Source of the DNA: Synechococcus sp. CBW1107
GTDB lineage: Bacteria; Cyanobacteriota; Cyanobacteriia; PCC-6307; Cyanobiaceae
Direction of reading: 5' to 3'
NCBI RefSeq assembly: GCF_015841355.1
Contig: NZ_CP064908.1
Span: 434,001 to 498,000, forward strand
Length of the DNA stretch: 64,000 bases
Under the pieces are notes generated by a model that did not search any database, was not told where the DNA came from, and saw only the letters and a program-made list of their open reading frames with translations. The first letter of the stretch is position 1, and every line of letters starts with the position of its first letter. The translations under genes and the position numbers were made by a program. Positions 35,853 to 45,093 of the stretch are shown one piece after another.

Positions 35853-37820
35853 ATGAGCCAGGTCACGATCGAATCGGTGCTGCAGGAAGGCCGGGTCTTC
35901 GAGCCGCCGGCGGAGCTGGCAGCCGGGGCCCGGATCGGCAGCATGGCCGCTTACCGGGAGCTGGTGGCGCGTGTCGAGGCCGACCCCGACGCCTTCTGGG
36001 GGGAGCAGGCCCGGGATCAGCTGCACTGGTTCGAGCCCTTCCACACGGTGCTCGACTGGAGCAACCCGCCCTTCGCCCGCTGGTTCGAGGGGGGGAGCAC
36101 CAACGTCTCCTACAACTGCCTCGACCGCCATCTCGACGGCCCCCGCGCCGAGAAGACGGCCCTGATCTGGGAAGGGGAGCCCGGGGACAGCCGCCGTTTC
36201 ACCTACCGCGACCTGCACGCTGAGGTCTGCAGGGCCGCCAATGCCCTCAAGGCCCTCGGGATCGGCAAGGGCGATCTGGTGGCTCTCTACATGCCGATGG
36301 TGCCGGAAGCGGCCATTGCCATGCTCGCCTGCGCCCGCCTCGGGGCCCCCCACTCGGTGGTGTTCGGCGGCTTCTCAGCCGAGGCCCTGCGCGACAGGCT
36401 GATCGATGGCGGGGTCAAGGCCGTGATCACCGCCGACGGAGGCTTCCGCAAGGACAAGGCCGTGGCGCTCAAGCCCGCGGTGGATCAGGCCCTCGCCGAT
36501 GGTGCCTGCCCCACGGTGGACCGGGTGCTGGTGGTACGGCGCACCGGCCAGCCCACGGCGATGGAGGAGGGACGTGACCACTGGTGGCATGAGCTGGTGG
36601 ACCTCCAGAGCGCCGACTGTCCGGCCGAGCCGATGGCCAGCGAAGACCGCCTGTTCGTGCTCTACACCTCAGGCTCCACCGGCAAACCCAAGGGGGTCGT
36701 GCACACCACGGCCGGCTACAACCTCTGGGCGCACCTCACCTTCCAGTGGATCTTCGACCTCCGCGACGATGACGTGCACTGGTGCACCGCCGATGTGGGC
36801 TGGATCACCGGCCACAGCTACATCGTCTACGGACCCCTCTCCAATGGCGCCACCACGGTGATGTACGAGGGGGCCCCAAGGCCCTCGAAACCGGGGGCGT
36901 TCTGGGAGGTGATCCAGAAGCACAGGGTGAGCCTCTTCTACACGGCTCCCACGGCGATCCGGGCCTTCATGAAGAGCGGCCGCGAGGTGCCCGATCGCTA
37001 CGACATGAGCAGTCTGCGCATCCTGGGCACGGTGGGCGAGCCGATCAACCCCGAGGCCTGGATGTGGTATCGGGAGGTGATCGGGCATGAGCGCTGCCCG
37101 GTGATCGACACCTGGTGGCAGACCGAAACCGGCGGCGTGATGATCAGCCCCTTGCCGGGAGCCACCCCCACCAAACCCGGATCGGCGACCCTGCCGCTGC
37201 CCGGCATCGCCGCCGATGTGGTCGACAGCGAAGGCCACAGCGTGGGCGTGGATGAAGGTGGCTATCTGGCGGTGCGCCGTCCCTGGCCGGGAATGATGCG
37301 CACGGTGCACGGCGACCCCGAGCGCTTCCGCAAGAGCTACTGGGAGCACATCACCGGCGACGATGGCCGCCCCCTCTACTTCGCCGGCGATGGCGCCCGC
37401 CGCGATGCGGACGGCTACTACTGGGTGATGGGCCGGGTCGATGACGTCATCAGCGTCTCCGGCCACCGGCTGGGCTCGATGGAGATCGAGTCGGCCCTGG
37501 TGAGCCATCCGGCCGTGGCCGAAGCCGCGGTGGTGGGGCGCCCCGACGACCTCAAGGGTGAGGGCATCGTGGCCTTCGTGACCCTGCAGGCGGGCCTCAG
37601 CGGGGACGAAGGCCTTGCCGCCGACCTGCGCCGGCATGTGGGCACCGAGATCGGACCGATCGCCAGGCCCGATGAGATCCGCTTCAGCGACGCCCTGCCC
37701 AAGACCCGCAGCGGCAAGATCATGCGCCGCATCCTGCGGGCCCTGGCGGCCGGGGAGGAGGTGAGCGGTGACACCAGCACCCTGGAGGACCGGTCCGTGC
37801 TCGATGCGCTGCGGGCCTGA
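35853..37820 (+). CDS. acsA: Acetyl-CoA synthetase (acetate-CoA ligase, AMP-forming)
   Basis: A 655-residue ANL-superfamily enzyme with the P-loop [15 protein letters not shown], the [11 protein letters not shown] and [10 protein letters not shown] blocks, the hinge-region GRVDDVI, and the C-terminal [10 protein letters not shown], whose Lys is the usual catalytic and acetylation-controlled residue. It activates acetate through acetyl-AMP to acetyl-CoA. Length and start ([12 protein letters not shown]) match the Acs family. No regulatory acetyltransferase or deacetylase gene lies next to it. Confidence 0.96.
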   Translation: MSQVTIESVLQEGRVFEPPAELAAGARIGSMAAYRELVARVEADPDAFWGEQARDQLHWFEPFHTVLDWSNPPFARWFEGGSTNVSYNCLDRHLDGPRAEKTALIWEGEPGDSRRFTYRDLHAEVCRAANALKALGIGKGDLVALYMPMVPEAAIAMLACARLGAPHSVVFGGFSAEALRDRLIDGGVKAVITADGGFRKDKAVALKPAVDQALADGACPTVDRVLVVRRTGQPTAMEEGRDHWWHELVDLQSADCPAEPMASEDRLFVLYTSGSTGKPKGVVHTTAGYNLWAHLTFQWIFDLRDDDVHWCTADVGWITGHSYIVYGPLSNGATTVMYEGAPRPSKPGAFWEVIQKHRVSLFYTAPTAIRAFMKSGREVPDRYDMSSLRILGTVGEPINPEAWMWYREVIGHERCPVIDTWWQTETGGVMISPLPGATPTKPGSATLPLPGIAADVVDSEGHSVGVDEGGYLAVRRPWPGMMRTVHGDPERFRKSYWEHITGDDGRPLYFAGDGARRDADGYYWVMGRVDDVISVSGHRLGSMEIESALVSHPAVAEAAVVGRPDDLKGEGIVAFVTLQAGLSGDEGLAADLRRHVGTEIGPIARPDEIRFSDALPKTRSGKIMRRILRALAAGEEVSGDTSTLEDRSVLDALRA

Positions 37821-37841
37821 GTCGACCCCGGCTGCCCTGGC

Positions 37842-38159
37842 TCAGCCAGGTACGGAGGGCATCACCAGCAACACGATCAACCAGATCGCGCCGATGATGG
37901 GGATCAGTGAGATGAAGATCCAGGGCCAGGCCTTGCCGGCGTCGCGCAGGCGGCGCACACAGAGGGGAAGGCCCGGCACGATCGCGGCAATGGCGTAGAG
38001 GTTCTGGAGGACGCTCAGCTGGCTGATCAGCTGGGCCAACAGTCCCAGCACGATGGCCACGAGGATGTTGGCCAGGAAGAACCACCAGTAGTCGCCACGG
38101 TTGGAACGACCGCTGTAATCAAATGCGCGTTTCCAGCCGGAGATGTAGGCATCGAGCAT
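37842..38159 (-). CDS. DUF805 family small membrane protein
   Basis: A 105-residue protein with the DUF805 pattern: a soluble start with FDYSGRSNRGDYWWFFL, then four hydrophobic segments, and CVRRLRDAGKAWPWIFI. Members are inner-membrane proteins of unknown function. It converges on acsA. Confidence 0.88.
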   Translation of the reverse strand: MLDAYISGWKRAFDYSGRSNRGDYWWFFLANILVAIVLGLLAQLISQLSVLQNLYAIAAIVPGLPLCVRRLRDAGKAWPWIFISLIPIIGAIWLIVLLVMPSVPG

Positions 38160-38254
38160 GACGTAGCTGTCCTGATGGAGTATCCGATCGCACAAACAGT
38201 GTGCGCCCATCAGAGCGATGTCAATCCAACAGGCAGGAACCGTTGCGTTCTTCC

Positions 38255-39001
38255 TCAGGCGGGGCCCCTGGCTCCGTCCTGACGCCACCAGGTGTCGATC
38301 GCAGCCGCCAGGCGGTCGATCTGGCGCTGGCGCAGGGGGTCGTCGGCCCAGGTCCCCAGCAGGTTCTGGCGCAGGCCGGCGCTGGCGGGGGTGAGGTGGT
38401 CTCCGCCCAGCTGCAGCAGGGAACTGGCGTCCCCGGGGCGCTGCTGCAGCACCTCCAGCAGCGGGGGGCTCTGGTCGAGGGGATCGCTGCCGAAGCGGAT
38501 CAGCAGGTTGCGGGGAACGCCATAGAGCTGGCCCACCAGGCGCAGGGTTTCCTGCGGAGACGGGCTGAACTCCGTGCGCACCCCCAGCCGGGGGGCCAGG
38601 TCGGCCAGCAGGGGGATCGAGCGGTCGGCGGAGAAGTTGTTGAAGCTCATGGCCGCCAGGGCACTGCTGCCCCGACCTCCATCCGGGGCCAGCAGGTGCA
38701 GCTTGCAGCCCAGGCTGTGACCGAGGCGCAGCACCGGTAACGCCCGCGTTCCCGCCGATGGGTCCTGCCGCACCCCCCGAAAGGCCCGCCAGGCCTCGGT
38801 GGCCTGGGCCTGATGGTCGAACCCCGGCACGTAGCTCCAGGCCCGCAGGCTGAGTCCGCGCCGGCAGAGAGCTTCCAGCAGACGCCGGTAGCTGATCTGG
38901 GGGGTGGCCGCCAGATAACTGCCACCGATGAACTCGATCACACCCGATGCCTCGGGAGAATCCAGACACCAGAGACTTCCCTGCTGACGCCAGCGACTCA
39001 C
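38255..39001 (-). CDS. DUF1350 family protein, alpha/beta-hydrolase-like
   Basis: A 248-residue protein with the DUF1350 layout: an N-terminal VIEFIGGSYLAATPQISYRRLLE, a nucleophile-elbow-like LGHSLGCKLH, and MSFNNFSADRSIPLL. The elbow GHSLG places a Ser as the possible nucleophile. The C-terminal GGDHLTP supplies a candidate His. DUF1350 is common in cyanobacteria and plastids without a known substrate. It lies 5 bases after prxQ on the same strand. Confidence 0.83.
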   Translation of the reverse strand: MSRWRQQGSLWCLDSPEASGVIEFIGGSYLAATPQISYRRLLEALCRRGLSLRAWSYVPGFDHQAQATEAWRAFRGVRQDPSAGTRALPVLRLGHSLGCKLHLLAPDGGRGSSALAAMSFNNFSADRSIPLLADLAPRLGVRTEFSPSPQETLRLVGQLYGVPRNLLIRFGSDPLDQSPPLLEVLQQRPGDASSLLQLGGDHLTPASAGLRQNLLGTWADDPLRQRQIDRLAAAIDTWWRQDGARGPA

Positions 39002-39006
39002 CGCGC

Positions 39007-39504
39007 TCAGGCCTGGGGAACCAGCCGCCTGAGGGCGGCCATGGCCTCACGGGCATGGGCCGGCCCGTCCAGCAGGTTGTTGAACACGTGCCGCACCACG
39101 CCCTCGCCATCGATCACATAGGTGACGCGGCCCGGCAGGAGGTTGAGCAGGGCGCCAGGCACGCCGAAGGCCTGGCGCAGGCTGTTGCCCTGATCCACCA
39201 GCAGGGGATAGGGGAGCTGATGTCGCTGGGAGAAGCGCCCATGGCTGGCGCCGTCATCGCCGCTCACGCCCCAGACCTCGGCGCCGAGGGCCTGCAATTC
39301 GGCGTGACTGTCGCGGAAGGCGCAGGCCTCCATCGTGCAGCCGGGGGTGTCGTCCTTGGGATAGAAGAAGAGCACCAGCGGACGCCCTTCGAGCTGATCG
39401 CTGCGGCGCTCGGTGCCGTTCTGATCCTTCAGGACGATCAGGGGAGCCCTGTCACCGACCTGGATGGCCTTGCCCACGGGTGTCTCGAACACAGTGGAAG
39501 TCAC
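39007..39504 (-). CDS. prxQ: Peroxiredoxin Q / bacterioferritin comigratory protein
   Basis: A 165-residue thioredoxin-fold peroxidase with the PrxQ/BCP active site DDTPGCTMEACAFRD: peroxidatic Cys56 and resolving Cys61, five residues apart, the usual spacing of the alpha-helical subtype. It reduces hydrogen peroxide and organic peroxides using thioredoxin. The start MTSTVFETPVGKAIQVGD is close to the first strand. It is the upstream gene of a two-gene unit with the DUF1350 gene. Confidence 0.93.
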   Translation of the reverse strand: MTSTVFETPVGKAIQVGDRAPLIVLKDQNGTERRSDQLEGRPLVLFFYPKDDTPGCTMEACAFRDSHAELQALGAEVWGVSGDDGASHGRFSQRHQLPYPLLVDQGNSLRQAFGVPGALLNLLPGRVTYVIDGEGVVRHVFNNLLDGPAHAREAMAALRRLVPQA

Positions 39505-39616
39505 CCTAGGCAGCGTGGCAGCGGCAGCGGACCAGGCTGACGGGCCGCCCCCACCGCCCCCATCCGCGCCCCGCAGCTGGGATCATGGACGGCAACCACG
39601 CTGGGGGGAGCCGGCC

Positions 39617-40528
39617 ATGGCAGCACCGTCGGGATCCCCTCAGCCCCTGGATCCAGCAGGCCAGCAGGCCAGCCGCTGGCAGCAGACCAGCCTGCTCAGC
39701 CTTGTGCCCGAGGCGGCTGAACCGGGGCCGGCCGAACCGATCCGGGCTGAGCCGGCGGCCGCCTCCCCCACCGCTGCCGTGCAGACGCCGCCGGCCAGGG
39801 CCACCGGCTCTGGGCCGATCTGTCCTCAGCAGTTGCTGATCCTCGACACCGAGACCACCGGCCTGGACCCGGAGCACGACCACTGCATCGAAGTGGGAGC
39901 GGTGCTGTTTCATGTGTCCAGCCGCGCCGTGCTCAGCCAGCTGTCGCTGCTGCTGCCTTGCCAGAGCAACGCGGCCGAGGGCATCAACGGCATTGATGCC
40001 GCCGTGAGTCGGCTGGATCAGCCCTGGCAGGCAGGGTTGCTCTATTTCCAGGAGCTGGTGGCCAGCGCCGATGTGATCGTGGCCCACAACGCCGCCTTCG
40101 ACCGCGCCTGGTTCGGCCGGGGGCCCCTGCCGGCGATCGACAAGCCCTGGCTGTGCAGCATGGATGACCTGCGCTGGCCGAGCGAGCGCCGCCTGAAGGC
40201 CAGCCCTTCGGTGCGGGATCTGGCCCTCGCCTATGGCATCCCGGTCTGGGCCGCCCACAGGGCCCTCACCGACTGCATCTATCTGGCCCAGGTCTTCGAG
40301 CGCTGCGACGCCCTGGAATCCCTGTTGCTGGCTGGCCTGGAGCCACGGCGGCTCTACCGGGCCGAGCTGCCCTACGACCAGCGCCATCGGGCACGGGAGG
40401 CGGGATTCCGCTGGAACGAACCCGTGGCCAGGGCCTGGAGCCGGCGCCTGAGCGAGCGGGAGGCCCGGGAGCTCGATTTCCCCGTCAGTCCGGTGGAGCC
40501 GGATGCCGCCGGGCGGCACGCCGCCTGA
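39617..40528 (+). CDS. DEDDh 3'-5' exonuclease (DnaQ/epsilon-like)
   Basis: A 303-residue protein with a disordered, Ala/Pro-rich N-terminal 70 residues and a DEDDh exonuclease domain. Exo I is ILDTETTGLD, Exo II is VIVAHNAAFDRAW and Exo III is AHRALTDCIYLAQ. It is not a full DNA polymerase subunit; such stand-alone proteins act in proofreading, RNA or repair roles. ATG 39617 is chosen, while the frame is open to 39464 without conserved sequence. The C-terminus (about 80 residues, ending LDFPVSPVEPD) is not recognised. Confidence 0.87.
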   Translation: MAAPSGSPQPLDPAGQQASRWQQTSLLSLVPEAAEPGPAEPIRAEPAAASPTAAVQTPPARATGSGPICPQQLLILDTETTGLDPEHDHCIEVGAVLFHVSSRAVLSQLSLLLPCQSNAAEGINGIDAAVSRLDQPWQAGLLYFQELVASADVIVAHNAAFDRAWFGRGPLPAIDKPWLCSMDDLRWPSERRLKASPSVRDLALAYGIPVWAAHRALTDCIYLAQVFERCDALESLLLAGLEPRRLYRAELPYDQRHRAREAGFRWNEPVARAWSRRLSEREARELDFPVSPVEPDAAGRHAA

Positions 40529-40636
40529 AGCCAGCAGCCCGATTGCTTCCGATCACGACTCCATCCATGCCAAGGGCTGTCAAGTGCAGCGAGCGAGCGC
40601 AAGCTGTGGGCATCAGAACGAGTCGTGAGGGCAGCC

Positions 40637-40894
40637 ATGGCGATGGAGCAGCGGGCGGGACCGGCCCCGCTGGAGAGACGCCGCCAGCAGCAGCAGTTGC
40701 GGCGCTGGCAGAAGGCGCGGACCTGGGCCCGTCTGATCCGTGAAGCGGAGGCCCTCTGGAGGGTGAACGTGCGTGATCTCCGCCGTCTGGGGGCCCTGGA
40801 GCTCGACCAGCTGCTGCAGGAGGTGCCGCCCTCGATCCGGCCTCGGGTGAACCGCTGGCTGGCGGGGTACGGAGCGCTCACCAGGCTGGCCTGA
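40637..40894 (+). CDS. Small basic helical protein, unknown function
   Basis: An 85-residue Arg- and Leu-rich helical protein (LERRRQQQQLRRWQKARTW, then LDQLLQEVPPSIRPRVNRWL). No signal or membrane segment is visible. ATG 40637 is preferred; GTG 40625 is an alternative. It ends 2 bases before the start of the Na/Pi cotransporter gene, so the two are probably cotranscribed. No family is recognised. Confidence 0.55.
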   Translation: MAMEQRAGPAPLERRRQQQQLRRWQKARTWARLIREAEALWRVNVRDLRRLGALELDQLLQEVPPSIRPRVNRWLAGYGALTRLA

Positions 40895-40896
40895 GC

Positions 40897-42531
40897 ATGG
40901 GTGGCAGTGCCGCCATCGGGGCCCTCGGGGGGCTCGGTCTGTTCCTGATGGGCATGACCGTGATGAGCGAGGCCCTGCGTGCCCTGGCCGGCAGCCGCCT
41001 GCGGGCGTGGCTCCTGCGCTTCACACGCACCCCCTGGTCCGGTGCCCTGATCGGCGCCGCCACCACCGCGGCGCTGCAGTCGTCGTCGGCCACCACCGTG
41101 GCCACGGTGGGATTCGTTCAGGCCGGGCTGATCAGCTTTCCCAGCTCCCTGGGCATCATCTTCGGAGCGAACGTGGGCAGCACCGGCCTGGGCTGGCTGG
41201 TGGCCCTGCTGGGCCTGAAGCTCGACCTGGCCGGGCTGATGCCGCCCCTGGTCGCCCTCGGCGCCTGCCTGCGGCTGCTGGGCCGGGGACGGCTGGCCCA
41301 GATCGGTTTCGCCCTGGCAGGCTTCGGGGTGCTCTTCCTGGGGATCGACACCCTGCAGCAGGCCATGGCCGGCCATGGTGCGCTGCTGCAACCCGAGCGC
41401 TTCGATGGAGCCAGCGTGACCGGTCGCTTTCAGCTGGTGCTGCTGGGCCTGCTGACCACCGTGATCACCCAGTCGTCGGGGGCGGGGGTGGCCACGGCAC
41501 TGACGGCGCTCACGGCCGGAGCGATCGATCTGGGCCAGGCCGGAGCGCTGGTGATCGGTATGGACGTGGGCACCACGATCACCGCCCAGATCGCGGCCCT
41601 TGGCGCCAGCCTCAGTGCCCGGCGCACGGCCGCCGCTCACCTGATCTTCAACCTGGCCACGGCGGTGATGGCCTTCCTGCTGCTGCCGCTGTATCTGGGC
41701 CTGGGCCAGCGCTGGCTGGCGGGGCCGATCGCAGCGGATCCCGAATTCGCACTCACCGCCTTCCACACGGGATTCAACCTTCTGGGAGTAGCCCTGCTGC
41801 TGCCCTTCACCCGGTCATTCGCCCACTTGATCCAGGCGCTGCTGCCCTCTCCGGACGGGCGGGCGGCCGATGATCTCGATGAGGCTCCCAGTGCAGACAC
41901 CGTGCGGGCCCTGGACCTCGCTCAGACCGCTCAGCAACGGGGGCTGCTGCAGCTGATGCGTCATCTGCACCAGGCCCTGGGCGCCGCCGCCGGCAACGGC
42001 CAGCGCCGGGCGATGAGCCTCGACGACCTGGAGGCCGACCTGGCCCGGATCGAGCAGTACCTCGATCAGATCCATCTGCGCCATCTGGATGAACCCGAAG
42101 CCCAGCGGCTGCTGCACCTTCTGCACAGCCTCGACCATCTGCAGCGCCTGCATGAACGCTGTGAGGAAGAACCGGAGCGGGCCAGCACCGTGCGCCAGAG
42201 CAGCTCCCTGCAACGGGAACGCCAGGACCTGCTGACGGCGCTGGAGCAGCTGGAGCCCCTCGTGGAGTCGCAGCAGTGGGGAGAGGTGGCACGGCGGAGT
42301 CAGGCCACCGGCCGCAGCCTGCACCGGCGGGTGAAGCCCTTCAGGCAGGAGGTGTTGGCGGAGGTGGCCAGCGGGGGCGTCGAGGTGGAGCTGGCGAGTC
42401 AGCGGCTGGAGGCGATCCGCTGGCTGCGGCGGGTGAGCCAGCACCTGGGCCGGATCAGCGGCCATCTCGAAGCCGCGGCCCTGGCCAGGGGCTCCGGTGC
42501 TCCCCCATGCCCCACGATGTCGCCCGGATAG
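40897..42531 (+). CDS. Na/Pi cotransporter family protein (YjbB/NptA type)
   Basis: A 544-residue membrane protein with two inverted repeats carrying the family motif: AALQSSSATTVATVGFVQAG in the first and VITQSSGAGVATALTALTAG in the second, each in a hydrophobic setting. The C-terminal 220 residues are helical and PhoU-like (QDLLTALEQLEPLVESQQW region). It probably moves phosphate with sodium, inward or outward. It is cotranscribed with the small basic protein before it. A decayed corA and a phosphate-binding-protein gene lie downstream. Confidence 0.88.
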   Translation: MGGSAAIGALGGLGLFLMGMTVMSEALRALAGSRLRAWLLRFTRTPWSGALIGAATTAALQSSSATTVATVGFVQAGLISFPSSLGIIFGANVGSTGLGWLVALLGLKLDLAGLMPPLVALGACLRLLGRGRLAQIGFALAGFGVLFLGIDTLQQAMAGHGALLQPERFDGASVTGRFQLVLLGLLTTVITQSSGAGVATALTALTAGAIDLGQAGALVIGMDVGTTITAQIAALGASLSARRTAAAHLIFNLATAVMAFLLLPLYLGLGQRWLAGPIAADPEFALTAFHTGFNLLGVALLLPFTRSFAHLIQALLPSPDGRAADDLDEAPSADTVRALDLAQTAQQRGLLQLMRHLHQALGAAAGNGQRRAMSLDDLEADLARIEQYLDQIHLRHLDEPEAQRLLHLLHSLDHLQRLHERCEEEPERASTVRQSSSLQRERQDLLTALEQLEPLVESQQWGEVARRSQATGRSLHRRVKPFRQEVLAEVASGGVEVELASQRLEAIRWLRRVSQHLGRISGHLEAAALARGSGAPPCPTMSPG

Positions 42532-42732
42532 CAGCACGGCGAAGGCATCTCGTCTCAACTGCTGGACTCCTTCCGCTGAGGCCATGCCGGGTCTGCTCTG
42601 GGAACGCCGCGCACAGATCGGCTGCTGCCTGCTGCTGCAGGGAAGCCTGCTGGCGACGGGCCTGCTGCTGGAGCACCTGCTCCAGCGCACCATCCCCACC
42701 CCCGGCGGAGCACGGATCGCCACAACGCGTGG

Positions 42733-43091
42733 ATGACACGCTTCGATCCGGGCACCCTGCGCCCCGGGGTCGATGCGATCGGTGAGACGGCCTCTTTCCA
42801 TTGCTGGAACAACTGGCGAAGCTGCTGGAGCAGCTGGAGGAGGCGGCCCTGCAAGGCATCAGCAACCGGATGAACCAGGTGATGAAGACGCTCACGATCG
42901 TGTCGACGATCCTTGCCCCGCTCACCTTCATCGCCGGCATCTAGGGCATGAATTTCGTCAACATGCCTGAGCTCAGGCTCAGCTATGGCTACTTCATGGT
43001 TCTGGTGCTGATGGGGCTGCTGGCACTGATGCAGTGTGTCTGGCTGTGGCGCCGAGGCTGGTTTCAGGACTGGACGATCACTGGACGCTGA
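42733..43091 (+). pseudogene. corA: Remnant of a CorA-type magnesium/cobalt transporter
   Basis: The frame ending at TGA 43089-43091 encodes a typical CorA C-terminus: SNRMNQVMKTLTIV, APLTFIAGI, a TAG stop at 42942-42944 exactly where Tyr of the (Y)GMNF signature should be, then GMNF and a second membrane helix. Upstream, FPLLEQLAKLLEQLEE resembles an earlier CorA segment, so about 120 residues look deleted. A frameshift near 42790-42800 joins it to VDAIGETA-like coding. The 200 bases before (42532-42732) hold no recognisable gene. The gene is non-functional. Confidence 0.8.
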
Positions 43092-43198
43092 TCAGCCCAG
43101 CTCGTCCTGTCTTGTCTGGGCCGGGCTGGGTCTGAGTTGGATTGACAGATCAATGGCGCTGCCTGAGGCTGACGGCTCAGCTTGATTGCTCACCGCCG

Positions 43199-43459
43199 AT
43201 GATTCCATCCGTTGAACAGTTCATCGAGCGCCTGAAAGCTGACGAAGATCTTCAGCACAAGGTCAAACGGGCCCTCAAAGCCGAGGAACTGGCGGTGGTG
43301 GCCGGCGATGCGGGATTCAGTTTCACGGCAGCGGAACTGGTGAAGGGTTTCGCCCAGCTGCTGCTGGACAGTGAGGATGCCAGGGCCGTTGCTCTCTTCG
43401 ATGATCTGGGCTGGGACGCCGGCGAGCTGCTCTGGTCCCTCAAAAGCTGGGCAGGCTGA
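43199..43459 (+). CDS. Nif11-domain protein
   Basis: An 86-residue protein that is almost entirely a Nif11 domain: VEQFIERLKADEDLQHKV, then EELAVVAGDAGFSFTAAEL. Nif11 domains occur in nif clusters and as leaders of modified peptides. Here the 20 residues that follow (ending LLWSLKSWAG) have no Cys, no Gly-Gly cleavage site and no Ser/Thr-rich core. No modifying enzyme is nearby, so a precursor role is not supported. ATG 43199 gives the normal domain start. Confidence 0.8.
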   Translation: MIPSVEQFIERLKADEDLQHKVKRALKAEELAVVAGDAGFSFTAAELVKGFAQLLLDSEDARAVALFDDLGWDAGELLWSLKSWAG

Positions 43460-43464
43460 GTGCG

Positions 43465-43869
43465 TCAGGGTCGCTGATCCTGACGCCGGCGCTGCCGGCT
43501 CGCCCGGGAGCGGCAGGTGCTGGAGCAGTAACGGGCATCGCGGCGACGCGCGCTGAACACGTCACCGCAGGAGCGACAGAGCCGGACGGAGGCCGTACTG
43601 GGATCCTCAAGCAGCCGCTGGCTGATGCGTTCACCCAGCACCAGATCAAGGCCATAACCCTCCTGAAGCAGGCCTTCGGTGTCGGCGTAGCCAAGACGCT
43701 CGGCCAGTTCCGGCGCCTCGAGCAGGAAGCGCTGCAGCATCCGCACCAGCGGATACCCCTCAGTCCAGAACCAGCAGCGCCGCTGGCGCACCAGCTCAGC
43801 CCAGTGCTCCGGCGGTTGATCACCGAGCCGGTCATCAAAGGCGGGCATGTCACTCCAGCCAGGATTCAT
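43465..43869 (-). CDS. Protein with C-terminal CGNR-like zinc finger, unknown function
   Basis: A 134-residue soluble protein. The C-terminal segment CRSCGDVFSARRRDARYC SST CRSR has a CxxC...CxxxC pattern followed by basic residues, resembling the treble-clef zinc finger of CGNR-type proteins. The N-terminal 90 residues are acidic and Trp-rich. It may bind nucleic acid, but no HTH is visible. ATG 43869 is chosen among several near starts. It converges on the Nif11 gene 5 bases away. Confidence 0.6.
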   Translation of the reverse strand: MNPGWSDMPAFDDRLGDQPPEHWAELVRQRRCWFWTEGYPLVRMLQRFLLEAPELAERLGYADTEGLLQEGYGLDLVLGERISQRLLEDPSTASVRLCRSCGDVFSARRRDARYCSSTCRSRASRQRRRQDQRP

Positions 43870-43998
43870 CCGCCTTGACCGTCCGCACACCCTGAGCCGA
43901 GCCTATGGGGTTGCGGCAATCACAACCCAGCCCTAACCCCTCATTAACGGAGAAGCTGTCCCACAGCCCCCAGAGTGGATTGGCAGGACATCCATTCC

Positions 43999-45062
43999 AT
44001 GGGCACGGCTGTGACGTTGCTTCGTTTGCCTCGTGGGCTGTGGATCTGTCTTCTGGCCGCTCTGGCTTCGCTCCCGCCGCTCGGCCTGTCCGGCCCAGCC
44101 CTGGGGCAGAGCAGCAAGGGGGTGATCCGCATCAGCGGATCAAGCACGGTGTTCCCGATCACCTCCGAAGCCATCCGCCGCTTCCGCCAGAGCCCCCCCG
44201 GACGCGAGGTGCGCTTCGAGCTCAGGGAAACGGGCACCTCCGGAGGTTCCGCGCGTTCTGCTCCGGGGCAGTGGCGATCAGCAACGCCTCCAGGCCGATC
44301 AACAGCCAGGAACTGAAGGCCTGTGCAGCCAGGGGCATTCGCTTCATCGAACTGCCGATCGCCTTCGATGCCCTGACCGTGGCGGTCAACCCCCGCAACA
44401 GCTGGGCCAGGACGATCAGCACGGAGGAGTTGGGGCGTCTCTGGAACCGCGGGGCCCAGGGCCGCATCAAGCGCTGGAATCAGGGGAACAGCGCCTGGCC
44501 GGCGCGGCCGATCACGCTCTGCGGGCCCGACAAGGATTCAGGCACCTTCGACTATTTCAACAAAGCCGTGAACGGCAATGCCGCCAACTCCCGCAGTGAT
44601 TACAGCAGCAGTGAAGATGACAACGTTCTGGTGAACTGTGTGGCCAGTGACCTGCAGTCGCTCGGATATTTCGGCTACAGCTACTACGCCGCCAATCGCA
44701 ACCGCCTGAGGGCCCTGGCGGTGGAGGGGCCGAAGGGAGCTGTGCATCCTTCGCTCGAAGCCGTGCAGAAGGAGCGCTACCTCCCCTTCTCCCGTCCTCT
44801 GTTCCTGTACATCAACAATGCACAGCTGCTGGAGCGCCCTGAGCTGCAGCGGTTCGTCACGGCCTTCGTGCGCCAGGCCCCCCGGATCGTCGAGACAGCT
44901 GGCGCCATCCCCCTGCCTGAGAGCACCTACCGGCTGGTGGAAACCAAGCTCTACCGCCACGTGCTGGGCAGTTCCTTCTCCGGTGATCTGCCGGTGGGCC
45001 TCACGGTCAGCCAGGCCCTGGGCCGCAGCTTTCAGCAGCTGAAGCGGCCGCTGCCCCGCTGA
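43999..45062 (+). pseudogene. PstS/SphX-like phosphate-binding protein, single-base frameshift
   Basis: The first part (from ATG 43999) has a signal peptide and the PstS start VIRISGSSTVFPITSEAIRRF, up to ETGTSGG. The rest continues in another frame from base 44247 with FRAFCSGAVAISNASRPI, FDALTVAVNP, CGPDKDSGTFDYF and a full C-terminus to 45062. One missing T in GGTTCC at 44245-44250 explains the break. Both halves are otherwise intact, so the change is recent or a sequence error. The intact protein would be a periplasmic phosphate-binding protein of the Pst/SphX kind; no pstCAB lies next to it. Confidence 0.82.
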
Positions 45063-45093
45063 GCCTCGGCCCGGGGCAGGACTCAGCCTGAGA

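Noticed and set aside
43199-43459. Lanthipeptide (prochlorosin-like) precursor
   Set aside because: No Gly-Gly cleavage motif, no Cys and no Ser/Thr-rich core after the Nif11 domain.
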